A stretch of DNA of 64,000 bases, from positions 124,001 to 188,000 of the forward strand of contig CBFIFP010000004.1 of the NCBI GenBank assembly GCA_965661945.1. Direction: 5' to 3'. Below are positions 44,801 through 51,989 of the stretch, in pieces. The notes beneath the pieces are model-generated. The model made no database searches. It worked only from the letters and a program-made list of their open reading frames with translations, and was not told the origin of the DNA. A program made the position numbers and the translations under genes. The first letter of the stretch is position 1. Every line of letters starts with the position of its first letter. This DNA comes from JAJRPT01 sp965661945. Lineage in GTDB: Bacteria > Bacteroidota > Ignavibacteria > Kapaibacteriales > UBA2268.

Positions 44801-45398
44801 GATAACTCTGTTTGTAATTAATTGTTCTGTTTAAACTTCCAAACATTTCACTAGGAAAAATTGAAAAAAGTGATATATTTAAAAGAGACGCAATTATAAA
44901 ATACACACTACTTCTTTTTAATTTACTTTTATCAATAACAACTCCAAAATCTTTATCCTTGCTTTGTTCGAATACTATTTTAAAAGCTGAATCTGCTAAA
45001 TCAGAGTTAGAACTACTGTTCTCACCACTAATTTTTATTGGGGAAAGTTGTAGTACATTTAAAAGTCTATCTTTTATTTCTGGAAATGCATTACCTACTT
45101 TAAGAGCATAATGATCAATATCAAATTTATATTTAATATTTAATAGTTTTAATAATGGTTTATTTAATAAAAAACCTGCGCTTACAATTATCATGAAAAT
45201 TGAAATTGCAAAGAGATATGTCCTAAATTGAATGTCTCCCTCAGCAAAATATTCAATAATTGTTGCAAAAAAAGAAATAACTAAAAATACCGAAATTAAG
45301 TTTATAATACCTGTAGCAAAATCAATAGAGTTTTGTTTATTAGATACATTTTTAATTTTATTTAATAATGAATTATATGAATTATTATTCTCTAACAT
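41805..45398 (-). CDS. DUF4175 family membrane protein with very long Gln/Lys/Met-rich coiled coil
   Basis: This 1197-residue protein has three membrane helices near the N-terminus (about 26-48, 58-78, 172-190), then a periplasmic beta-rich region (about 200-520) with Ig-like strands. About 500 residues of coiled coil follow, rich in Lys, Glu, Gln and Met. It is broken near 985-1060 by a Gly-rich, low-complexity stretch (G-G-G-G-E-G-E-G-S-G-Q-G-T-G-Q-G-Q). This matches DUF4175 proteins of Bacteroidota and Ignavibacteria, whose function is unknown. They usually cluster with DUF4159, DUF58 and MoxR genes. Here DUF4159 is the immediate upstream neighbour (22 bases), while DUF58 and MoxR are absent. 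Confidence 0.82.
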   Translation of the reverse strand: MLENNNSYNSLLNKIKNVSNKQNSIDFATGIINLISVFLVISFFATIIEYFAEGDIQFRTYLFAISIFMIIVSAGFLLNKPLLKLLNIKYKFDIDHYALKVGNAFPEIKDRLLNVLQLSPIKISGENSSSNSDLADSAFKIVFEQSKDKDFGVVIDKSKLKRSSVYFIIASLLNISLFSIFPSEMFGSLNRTINYKQSYLPAIPFSLELENERYSFLRGEDIAINILGKGQLPKEIIIKMKEKGQQEFDEFTSKFIDGKYTFIVNSIKNNFEFFAEANYYQQITQTKIGKVEVTDLPIIKKISGSISLPYYTNQPSYLIDESNADITALIGSKFSFTISSNKNLKSAQLIFKPALYNDTNIVKKSLNLDGNSAKGEYKITENGEYYFEVIDENLKKSIQPIVYRIIALSDESPEIKLINPSENITLSEKAILPILTQISDDYGFSKLILNYRLSASSYVQVDDKFQNFEVSIIKNELIQEVPYVWDLNRLNIVPENEYEFYLEIFDNDIVSGPKSSRTQIITLRLPSLDEVFAQSEQTQEEVIKEMGEIVKDTEKLKKDIEDLENEMRKDANKKKLDWEKQKKAKDIAQKQEQLKDKFSEMQQKLEESTEKLQDNNVLSPETLEKYKELQELMKEVSTEEMKQKSQKINEELEKMSPEEMKKALENMKLDEEQFKKQIERTMKLLKKLQMEQKMDMLSKKAKDMEKQQEKLSNELDKKGANKEELSKKQDKLKEDVNKLEKDLANLGEDLKELEDKQLMEEFQKSLESLNPENTKEQMNQANENMKQNKKEQAKRNQQNAQKNLDKFAQQMQKMKQQMQQNQMQKAIDQMQKSISDMVDLSKQQEELRKKLQKLDHNSTQLPEIQKEQGQIKQSLNNISEGMENLSQQMMQLSPNIAKEMANAMKEMKKAEEELSERRTNSSSNAQRNAMESLNNSSNDMQGVLSDMKGQQAGACQNPGGGGEGEGSGQGTGQGQEPSLSQQIQQAAAQQQMLQESLQEAMQNQGGASGGKDGKNKDGKEGKDGNKTDGQSGDKGEGKNKQGMEGRLKDQIGEAQKSIEKLKEEQKKYQNEQGEKMAAELKEVSEQMKEILADVESGRISDKTLERQQKILSRLLEAYKSVNERDFSKKRKAESGDKKDLVSPDGLQLDEFERKRAMEEMMKKLKLGYSKDYELLIKEYFQDVNKEANQEETQLKNQ

Positions 45399-45420
45399 TT
45401 TTTCCTTTTAAATTACTTTT

Positions 45421-46080
45421 TTAGTTGCTTAATGCGTAAACTATGATATTAGTACCCATTTTTAGAGCATTTTCTCTAACTTCTTGTGGATCGTTATGAA
45501 CGCTTGGGTCTGCCCAGCCATCACCAAGGTTACATTCGTAAGTATAATAAATAGCCAATCTACCATTTACATACATACCAAATCCTTGAGGGTTTTGCTT
45601 GTCGTGTTCGTGTATTTTAGGTAGTCCCTTTGAAAAATCAAAATGGGAATTATATATTTTATGATTAAAGGGCAATTCTATGAATTCTTGGTTTGGAAAG
45701 ACCTTTTTTAATTCTTTTTTTATGTAGGGGTCTAATCCATAATCATCGTCTATATATAAAAAACCACCATTTTCAAGGTAAGCCCTTAAATTTGTGATTT
45801 CTTTTTTTGAAAAGCTAACATTACCGTGACCTGTAAGCCATACAACCGGATATTTAAAAATTTCATCGCTTGCTAAATCTACAAAATGGTAATTAGGGTT
45901 AACAGATATATTTGTTTGTTGCTGGACAAATTTTAGCAAGTTAACATCAGATGAAGGGTCATTATACCAATCTCCACCACCACTATACTTTAATCTGGCA
46001 AAAATGAAATCACTTTCTTTATTTGCAAGAGATATTGTAAAACTTAAAAGTAATATTAAACTTATTATTTTCATAAACAC
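45421..46080 (-). CDS. DUF4159 domain protein, exported
   Basis: This 219-residue protein has a signal peptide (1-19). The DUF4159 core is clear: F-A-R-L-K-Y-S-G-G-G-D-W-Y-N-D near 28-42, Y-P-V-V-W-L-T-G-H-G near 77-86, L-E-N-G-G-F-L-Y-I-D-D-D near 104-115, and a late G-D-G-W-A-D segment. The fold resembles class I glutamine-amidotransferase-like/ThuA proteins, but its reaction is unknown. It is the first of a likely pair with DUF4175. The two families co-occur widely, which suggests one envelope complex. A weak hairpin lies between it and the DedA gene upstream. Confidence 0.85.
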   Translation of the reverse strand: MFMKIISLILLLSFTISLANKESDFIFARLKYSGGGDWYNDPSSDVNLLKFVQQQTNISVNPNYHFVDLASDEIFKYPVVWLTGHGNVSFSKKEITNLRAYLENGGFLYIDDDYGLDPYIKKELKKVFPNQEFIELPFNHKIYNSHFDFSKGLPKIHEHDKQNPQGFGMYVNGRLAIYYTYECNLGDGWADPSVHNDPQEVRENALKMGTNIIVYALSN

Positions 46081-46161
46081 AAAGACGAATAAATAGATAA
46101 AAAATTACTTAATTTGTAATTATTTATACTACGAAAAATATGAATTGATTGTTATATGTTT

Positions 46162-46824
46162 TTATTCATTTACATTTTCATTTTTACCATTAAAAAATAA
46201 ATATTTTATAGCAAAAACTATTAAAATTAATAATAAGATTGGAAATACAATTTTACCATACAAAGCAATATATTCTTTAACTAAATCAAGATTATCAGCG
46301 AATATTAATCCAAGAGTTATAAGAATACTATTCCAAACCATTGCAGAAAATAAAGAAAGAATTGTGGTTTTAGTTAAGTCTAATTTAGACATTCCTGCAA
46401 AAAACGATATAACTGCTCTTGTTCCAGATAAAAATCTATTTGCTACAATTATATAATAGCCATATTTTCTAAACCATTCTTCAGGTTTTTGAAGCTGCTT
46501 TTTAGTAATAAATGGTAATTTATCTGAATCTATAATTTTTGTTTCAAATTTAAAACCTAATGAGTACATAAATATAAAACCTAAGGTTGAACCAAGAGTG
46601 GCCATAAGTAAAAGAGGAGTGAAACTAACTGTTCCAACTGAAACTAATGTTCCCATAAAAACAAGTAAAACATCACTTGGTGAAGGAGGGAAAATATTTT
46701 CCAAAAAAGTTATAAACATTGCAAATAATAAAATAGAATACCAAGGAACTGTTTTAAGAAAATCATAAGACCAATCAAGAAATTCTATTGGTATTTTAGA
46801 GAATATTTCAAACACTTCAAACAT
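46162..46824 (-). CDS. DedA-family (VTT domain) membrane protein
   Basis: This 220-residue inner-membrane protein keeps the DedA signatures: E-N-I-F-P-P-S-P-S-D-V (helix-breaking acidic loop), G-S-T-L-G-F-I-F-M-Y-S-L-G, F-R-K-Y-G-Y-Y-I-I-V-A-N-R-F-L-S-G-T-R and F-F-A-G-M-S-K. The conserved Arg in R-F-L-S-G-T-R and the acidic E/D residues are those required in E. coli members. The family is tied to lipid carrier (undecaprenyl phosphate) and phospholipid flipping and to proton-motive homeostasis. It has its own promoter box and may read through into DUF4159. Confidence 0.9.
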   Translation of the reverse strand: MFEVFEIFSKIPIEFLDWSYDFLKTVPWYSILLFAMFITFLENIFPPSPSDVLLVFMGTLVSVGTVSFTPLLLMATLGSTLGFIFMYSLGFKFETKIIDSDKLPFITKKQLQKPEEWFRKYGYYIIVANRFLSGTRAVISFFAGMSKLDLTKTTILSLFSAMVWNSILITLGLIFADNLDLVKEYIALYGKIVFPILLLILIVFAIKYLFFNGKNENVNE

Positions 46825-46850
46825 AATTATTAATAAAAATTGAATTTTTG

Positions 46851-46881
46851 CAAAAATAATATTTCAAATTACCAAAACAAA
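46851..46881 (-). promoter_or_regulatory. promoter of the DedA gene, with both -7 and -33 elements
   Basis: On the minus strand TATTTTTG (46851-46858) fits TAnnTTTG and is preceded, 19 bases upstream, by TTTG (46878-46881). This is the best full match to the Bacteroidota promoter in the window. It ends 26 bases before the ATG. Confidence 0.7.
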
Positions 46882-46964
46882 TTTAAAAAATGTTTCATAA
46901 AATTTATTTTTTGATAATTTCCACTTATAAAATTTAATATTCGCACTTTTACTGCATTTTTCCG

Positions 46965-46972
46965 TAATTTTG
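46965..46972 (+). promoter_or_regulatory. -7 promoter box of the oligopeptidase gene
   Basis: TAATTTTG fits TAnnTTTG, 20 bases before the ATG at 46993. A TTCG lies 21 bases further upstream. Confidence 0.6.
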
Positions 46973-46992
46973 ATTTTTAAAATGAGGAAAAA

Positions 46993-49092
46993 ATGAAATC
47001 GTGTTTTGTTTTAATACTTACTGTTTTTTATTCACAAAATTTAAATATTATGTCACAAATAGTAGAACCAAAAGCACCGAAAAAGGAGCATGTTTTTGAA
47101 GAGTTCGGAAATAAAAGAATTGATAATTACTATTGGATGAATCAGAGAGACTCTGAACCTGTTATGAAATATATTCAGGAAGAGAATGATTATACTTTAG
47201 ATGTTATGAAGGACACCGAGGAACTTCAAAACGAGTTATACCTCGAAATTACAGGAAGAATAAAAGAAAGAGAAGAGTCTGTTCCGTACTTTTTTAATGG
47301 TTATTGGTATTATAGCAGATATGAAGAAGGCAAGGAATACCAAATAAATTATAGAAAAAAATCAAGTTTAGATGCTCAAGAAGAGGTATTAATTGACCAA
47401 AATGAACTTGCAAAAGACAAAGCATACTTTGCTTTGGGTGGTTTGCAAGTTTCTCCAAATAATAAACTAATAGCTTACGGATACGATGATATATCTCGTC
47501 GGCAATATAAAGTCAGAATAATGAATATTGAAACTGGAATACTTTTTGATGAAGTTATTGAAAATACAGCTGGAAGTGCTTATTGGGCAAATGATAATAA
47601 TACTTTATTTTATGTTGTAAAAGACCCTCAAACACTAAGAACTTATAAAGTAATGCGACATACACTTGGGACAAATCAAAAAGAGGATGTAGTAGTTTAT
47701 GAAGAAAAAGATGATACTTTTGATGCTTATGTCAGCAGATCTAAAAGTGGCAAATACATTTGGGTTCAATCTCAAAGCACTTTATCGAGTGAGGTAATGT
47801 TTATTAATGCTGATAGACCAACTAGTGAGTTAATAATTATTAACAAAAGAGAAGACGACCACGAGTATGAAGTAAGCCATCACAATGAACATTTTTATAT
47901 TAAAACAAATTGGAACGCAAAGAATTTTAGAATTATGAAGTGTTCTGTGGATAATTTTTCTAAAGATAAATGGGAAGAGTTAATTCCGAATAGAGAAAAT
48001 GTATTAATCGAAGATTTTGAATTATTTGATGAACATTTGGTTGTTGAGGAAAGAAAAGAAGGACTAGTTAATCTTAGAGTCATTAACAAGAAAAATGAAC
48101 ATTATATCAATTTCGGTGAACCAACTTACTATGCTTCTTTAGGAAATAATCCAAATTTTGATACAAAAACACTGAGATTTGTATATTCTTCGCTTTCTAC
48201 TCCTAATTCTATATTTGACTATAATATGGAAACTAAAACAAAGACTTTGTTAAAAGAATCTGAAGTTTTAGGTGGTTTTGATAAAAAAGACTACCAAGTT
48301 GAGAGAATTTATGCAATTGCAAGAGATGGAGTAAAAGTCCCAATATCGCTTGTTTATAAAAAAGGGTTAGTAAAAGATGGTGACAATCCATTAGTATTAT
48401 ATGGTTATGGTAGTTATGGAATATCAATTGATGCTGGTTTTAACTTTGATAGGTTATCTCTACTTAATCGTGGTTTTGTTTATGCAATAGCCCACATCAG
48501 AGGTGGCGAGGAACTTGGCAGACAGTGGTATGAAAATGGAAAGTTACTCAAAAAGAAAAATACTTTTTACGATTTTATAGATTGTGCGGAATATTTAATA
48601 GAGAATAACTATACAAATAGTGAAAAGATATTTGCTTATGGAGGAAGTGCCGGAGGTTTACTAATGGGTGCCGTTTTAAATTTAGAACCAACTTTATTTA
48701 AAGGAATACTTGCAGCAGTTCCATTTGTTGATGTTATGACTACTATGTTTGATGAAACTATTCCACTTACAACTAGCGAATATGACGAGTGGGGCAATCC
48801 AAACAATGAAAAATATTATAAATATATGCTTTCCTACTCTCCTATTGATAATATAGAAGCCAAACCATATACAAATTTATTAATTACAACGGGTTATCAC
48901 GACAGTCAGGTACAGTATTGGGAGCCATTAAAATGGGTTGCAAAACTACGGGATTATAGAACTGATAAATCAAAATTACTTATGCTTAATACTCAAATGG
49001 AAGCAGGACACGGTGGTGCTTCAGGACGTTATCGTCGTTTCAGAGAAAAATCATTAGAATATGCGTTCTTTTTGAAATTGTTAGAAGATTAA
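46993..49092 (+). CDS. ptrB: oligopeptidase B-like S9A serine peptidase
   Basis: At 699 residues this is a prolyl-oligopeptidase-family enzyme: a propeller-like N-terminal half (about 70-410) and an alpha/beta hydrolase domain. The catalytic triad is visible: Ser552 in Y-G-G-S-A-G-G, Asp637 in Y-H-D-S-Q-V and His673 in A-G-H-G-G. Y-G-Y-G-S-Y-G and H-I-R-G-G-E-E-L-G-R fit oligopeptidase B, which cleaves after Arg/Lys in short peptides. A hydrophobic N-terminus (1-20) suggests export or membrane attachment; a second Met at residue 20 would give a cytoplasmic form. Its own promoter and a terminator-like hairpin make it a single-gene unit. Confidence 0.9.
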   Translation: MKSCFVLILTVFYSQNLNIMSQIVEPKAPKKEHVFEEFGNKRIDNYYWMNQRDSEPVMKYIQEENDYTLDVMKDTEELQNELYLEITGRIKEREESVPYFFNGYWYYSRYEEGKEYQINYRKKSSLDAQEEVLIDQNELAKDKAYFALGGLQVSPNNKLIAYGYDDISRRQYKVRIMNIETGILFDEVIENTAGSAYWANDNNTLFYVVKDPQTLRTYKVMRHTLGTNQKEDVVVYEEKDDTFDAYVSRSKSGKYIWVQSQSTLSSEVMFINADRPTSELIIINKREDDHEYEVSHHNEHFYIKTNWNAKNFRIMKCSVDNFSKDKWEELIPNRENVLIEDFELFDEHLVVEERKEGLVNLRVINKKNEHYINFGEPTYYASLGNNPNFDTKTLRFVYSSLSTPNSIFDYNMETKTKTLLKESEVLGGFDKKDYQVERIYAIARDGVKVPISLVYKKGLVKDGDNPLVLYGYGSYGISIDAGFNFDRLSLLNRGFVYAIAHIRGGEELGRQWYENGKLLKKKNTFYDFIDCAEYLIENNYTNSEKIFAYGGSAGGLLMGAVLNLEPTLFKGILAAVPFVDVMTTMFDETIPLTTSEYDEWGNPNNEKYYKYMLSYSPIDNIEAKPYTNLLITTGYHDSQVQYWEPLKWVAKLRDYRTDKSKLLMLNTQMEAGHGGASGRYRRFREKSLEYAFFLKLLED

Positions 49093-49120
49093 TATATTTT
49101 TAAAGTTATATTTTAATCCA

Positions 49121-49151
49121 CAGTGAACGGGTTTAAAAAACCGTTCACTAT
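49121..49151. terminator. hairpin between convergent oligopeptidase and pyrophosphatase genes
   Basis: AGTGAACGG (49122-49130) pairs with CCGTTCACT (49141-49149). The inner TTT/AAA lengthens the stem past one bulged G. Flanking A/T runs allow it to act in both directions. Confidence 0.8.
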
Positions 49152-49170
49152 GTAATAAATAAAATATTTT

Positions 49171-49707
49171 TTATTTTTTAAAATACTTAATATAATTATT
49201 TCTATCGTTTTGAATAACTTTTAGTGCTTCTTCTTTTCCGAGAAGTTCATTTACTAAAACTTTCTTATTTTCTAATTTTTTGTACTCCTCAAAAAAGTTT
49301 TTGATTTCTTTTCGATAATGCTCTGCTAAGTGAGTTGCATCTGTAACGTGATTAACGCTCATATCATTCTTTGCTACTGCGATTATTTTATCATCTGCCT
49401 TACCTTCGTCAAGCATTTTAAAAGCTCCAATTATAGTTGCTTCAACGATGCATAGTGGCTCTATAGCGATTTGCGAAAAAACTAAAATATCAAGTGGGTC
49501 ACCGTCCTCTGATAGAGTTTGAGGAATAAATCCATAATTAGTAGGATAATACATTGCAGAATATAAAACTCTATCCATTCTTAAAAGCCCAGATTCTTTG
49601 TCAAGTTCGTATTTAGCTCTAGAATTTTTGGGGATTTCAATAATTGCATTAAATGTATCTGCTCGTTCAGTATTCAAATTTATATCATGCCAAGGGTGCA
49701 TTTTCAT
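49171..49707 (-). CDS. ppa: inorganic pyrophosphatase (family I)
   Basis: At 178 residues this is a soluble pyrophosphatase of normal bacterial length. The metal-binding signature D-x-D-P-x-D is Asp68, Asp70 and Asp73 (E-D-G-D-P-L-D-I-L-V-F). The upstream Y-P-T-N-Y-G-F-I-P and I-I-E-I-P-K-N-S-R-A-K-Y-E segments are also typical. It hydrolyses pyrophosphate from biosynthesis to two phosphates with Mg2+ in the cytoplasm. It stands alone with its own promoter. Confidence 0.97.
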   Translation of the reverse strand: MKMHPWHDINLNTERADTFNAIIEIPKNSRAKYELDKESGLLRMDRVLYSAMYYPTNYGFIPQTLSEDGDPLDILVFSQIAIEPLCIVEATIIGAFKMLDEGKADDKIIAVAKNDMSVNHVTDATHLAEHYRKEIKNFFEEYKKLENKKVLVNELLGKEEALKVIQNDRNNYIKYFKK

Positions 49708-49739
49708 ATTTTATTTTAAAATTAAAATTTACAATAATT

Positions 49740-49747
49740 CAAAATTA
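49740..49747 (-). promoter_or_regulatory. -7 promoter box of ppa
   Basis: On the minus strand TAATTTTG fits TAnnTTTG, 32 bases before the ATG at 49707. A TTG lies 22 bases further upstream. Confidence 0.6.
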
Positions 49748-49808
49748 AGGAAAAATATGTTTTGAATAACAATAACAGATAATTTTTCAAAATTTAAACT
49801 AATTTTAT

Positions 49809-49816
49809 TAACTTTG
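49809..49816 (+). promoter_or_regulatory. -7 promoter box of the DUF2723 gene
   Basis: TAACTTTG fits TAnnTTTG, 22 bases before the ATG at 49839. Confidence 0.55.
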
Positions 49817-49838
49817 TAATCTTAAATTTGACATTAAC

Positions 49839-51650
49839 ATGAAAATACTTTTTCCAATATTTGTTTTTTTAATAACACTAATTATTTTTAGTGCTACAGG
49901 TTTTGAAGGATTAACTTACACCGATAATGGTGAATTAGCAGGAGTTGCTGCAAAATTGGGTATCTCCCACCCTACAGGCTACCCTTTATTTGCAATACTA
50001 TCACATCTATGGACTTATTTACCTCTGGGCTTAAAACTTATTCATCAATTAAATTTACTTTCTGCTTTTTTTGTGTCTTTATCGGCAGTTTTTGTGTATT
50101 TTAATTCAAAAATGATATTTGACAACTATATAATAAATAATGATTTATATAATAGTATTATTTCAACTTCCTTTGCTTTATCATATAGTTTTGGAAGTTT
50201 GATTTGGGAACAGTCTAATTCTTTGGAAGTTTATTCATTACATTTTCTTTTTCTAAATCTTTTAATCTATTTTTCTTTAAAGTTATATTTTAATTATAGT
50301 GAAAAAAATCTTTTAATTTTATTTTTCATAACAGGATTGAGTTTTACAAATCATTTAACTACAATTTTAATAATACCTTCGCTTTTAGTATTATTACTTT
50401 TTGATAATAAACTTAAATTGCGAAAATTAGATAACAAAACATACTTAATTGGCTTTTTGTTGTTTTTACTTGGTTTATCATTGTATATGTACCTCCCAAT
50501 TAGGTCTAGTATGAATCCAGTTTTTAATTGGGGCGATGTCTCTCGTGGATTGGATAAATTTTTATATCATGTTCAAGGAAAGCAGTATCAAGTATGGATG
50601 TTCACTGGCTCTCAGGCAATAAAGGATAATTTAGCAAAATTACCTTTAATGATTTTTGAACAGTTTTTATTTATAATTCCATTTATTTTAATTGGAATAG
50701 TTTCAATATTCAAAAAATCAAAGTTTTTATTTAGCTACTTTTTTTTAGCAGCTATAGTTACAATCATATATTCAAGTAATTATACAATTCATGATATTGA
50801 CCCATATTTTGCTTTAATGATTATCTCATTTTTGTATATATCAATTTTTTCTATGATAGATTTACATAAAAAATTTAAAAATATAGTTTATGTAAGTTTA
50901 TTATTTCCAATATCTCTTGTAGTTTTTAACTATCAAAGCAATGATGTTTCCAAAAAAGATATCATACCTCAATTTACCGTAAATTTAGTTGATAATCTTG
51001 ATTCTAATGCTGTAGTTTTATCATCGCAATGGGATTTCTGGGTTTCTGCTTTTTGGTATAAACAGCAGGTAGAAAATTATAGAAAAGATGTGGTTTTGAT
51101 AGAAAAAGAGCTGCTCAGACGCACATGGTATTCTGAGCAATTATTTAGTTGGTATCCAGATTTAGAGCCATCAAGAAAAGAAAAAGATGCCTTTATGTTA
51201 CATTTGCAAAAATTTGAAAATGAAGAGAACTATGACGCTATTGGTATTCAAAAAACATTTATAGAAATGCTAAAATCATTTGTAGATAAAAATATAGATA
51301 AACGACCTGTGTATTTTACTTATGATATACTTCAAACAGAAAGAGAATTACTCAATTCCTATATTTTAAAGCCAGAGGGTTTTGCTTATAGAGTATATAA
51401 AAATGAAAATCCAAACCATTCAACTAAAATGAATACTTTGGATATTGAAAGTATTATAAAAAATAAAAACATGTATAATAATCATCTTGATAACGGGTTA
51501 TTTGAATTTCTTGCAATAACTTATATAAATTTTGCAAGATATTACATAGCAAGAGAGGATTTTAAAAGTGCTTATAAAGCTGTTCAAATAGCTCTAAGAA
51601 TTGAGCCTGATAATGTGTTTGCTAAACAACTATATGAAAAAATAAGATAG
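49839..51650 (+). CDS. DUF2723 polytopic membrane protein (GT-C glycosyltransferase-like)
   Basis: This 603-residue protein has about ten membrane helices over residues 1-355. The DUF2723 signature lies in the first loop: T-Y-T-D-N-G-E-L-A-G-V-A-A-K-L-G-I-S-H-P-T-G-Y-P-L-F, with the acidic D-N-G-E pair expected of lipid-carrier-dependent mannosyltransferases. A soluble C-terminal domain follows, ending in TPR-like helices (A-R-Y-Y-I-A-R-E-D-F-K-S-A-Y-K-A-V-Q-I-A-L). The family is thought to glycosylate exported proteins; in Bacteroidota it has been linked with O-glycosylation and the T9SS, but the exact substrate is unproven. Its stop abuts the convergent neighbour with no spacer. Confidence 0.88.
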   Translation: MKILFPIFVFLITLIIFSATGFEGLTYTDNGELAGVAAKLGISHPTGYPLFAILSHLWTYLPLGLKLIHQLNLLSAFFVSLSAVFVYFNSKMIFDNYIINNDLYNSIISTSFALSYSFGSLIWEQSNSLEVYSLHFLFLNLLIYFSLKLYFNYSEKNLLILFFITGLSFTNHLTTILIIPSLLVLLLFDNKLKLRKLDNKTYLIGFLLFLLGLSLYMYLPIRSSMNPVFNWGDVSRGLDKFLYHVQGKQYQVWMFTGSQAIKDNLAKLPLMIFEQFLFIIPFILIGIVSIFKKSKFLFSYFFLAAIVTIIYSSNYTIHDIDPYFALMIISFLYISIFSMIDLHKKFKNIVYVSLLFPISLVVFNYQSNDVSKKDIIPQFTVNLVDNLDSNAVVLSSQWDFWVSAFWYKQQVENYRKDVVLIEKELLRRTWYSEQLFSWYPDLEPSRKEKDAFMLHLQKFENEENYDAIGIQKTFIEMLKSFVDKNIDKRPVYFTYDILQTERELLNSYILKPEGFAYRVYKNENPNHSTKMNTLDIESIIKNKNMYNNHLDNGLFEFLAITYINFARYYIAREDFKSAYKAVQIALRIEPDNVFAKQLYEKIR

Positions 51651-51974
51651 TTAGCTGTTTTCAATGTCATTTGTTATTTTCTTTTCATTATATTTATATT
51701 TGCTTGGGTTAAAATCGGTTAGTTCATCTAATGATCCATCATCAATATAAAGTAAGAATAACCCCCCAATTAAAACTATTACATACCTAAGAGCTGGATT
51801 ATTAGGAAACAAAAACTCATCAATCAACCCCCATACACCAACCCAAACCATTATTAAAGCTACGGTTTTATATATTATAAATAAATTTGGTTTTTCTGAT
51901 AATTTGGAAAAGAATATACTTCTATACTGATTAGGTCTTTTATAAAAGTTTTTTATTTTTCTTGGTCCTCCCAA
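51651..51974 (-). CDS. small two-helix membrane protein, unknown
   Basis: This 107-residue protein has a basic N-terminus (1-27) and two hydrophobic helices (about 33-53 and 62-82), the second followed by an acidic D-D-G-S-L-D-E-L-T-D-F segment. No family recognised. It lies 15 bases after the RNase R gene and is the last gene of the 54912-51651 transcript. Its TAA begins on the base after the DUF2723 stop, so no terminator separates the convergent genes. Confidence 0.65.
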   Translation of the reverse strand: MGGPRKIKNFYKRPNQYRSIFFSKLSEKPNLFIIYKTVALIMVWVGVWGLIDEFLFPNNPALRYVIVLIGGLFLLYIDDGSLDELTDFNPSKYKYNEKKITNDIENS

Positions 51975-51989
51975 AGTTAATTCTCCTTT

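Noticed and set aside
46145..46456. Plus-strand open frame of 103 codons
   Set aside because: It is fully antisense to the DedA gene, which has clear family motifs.
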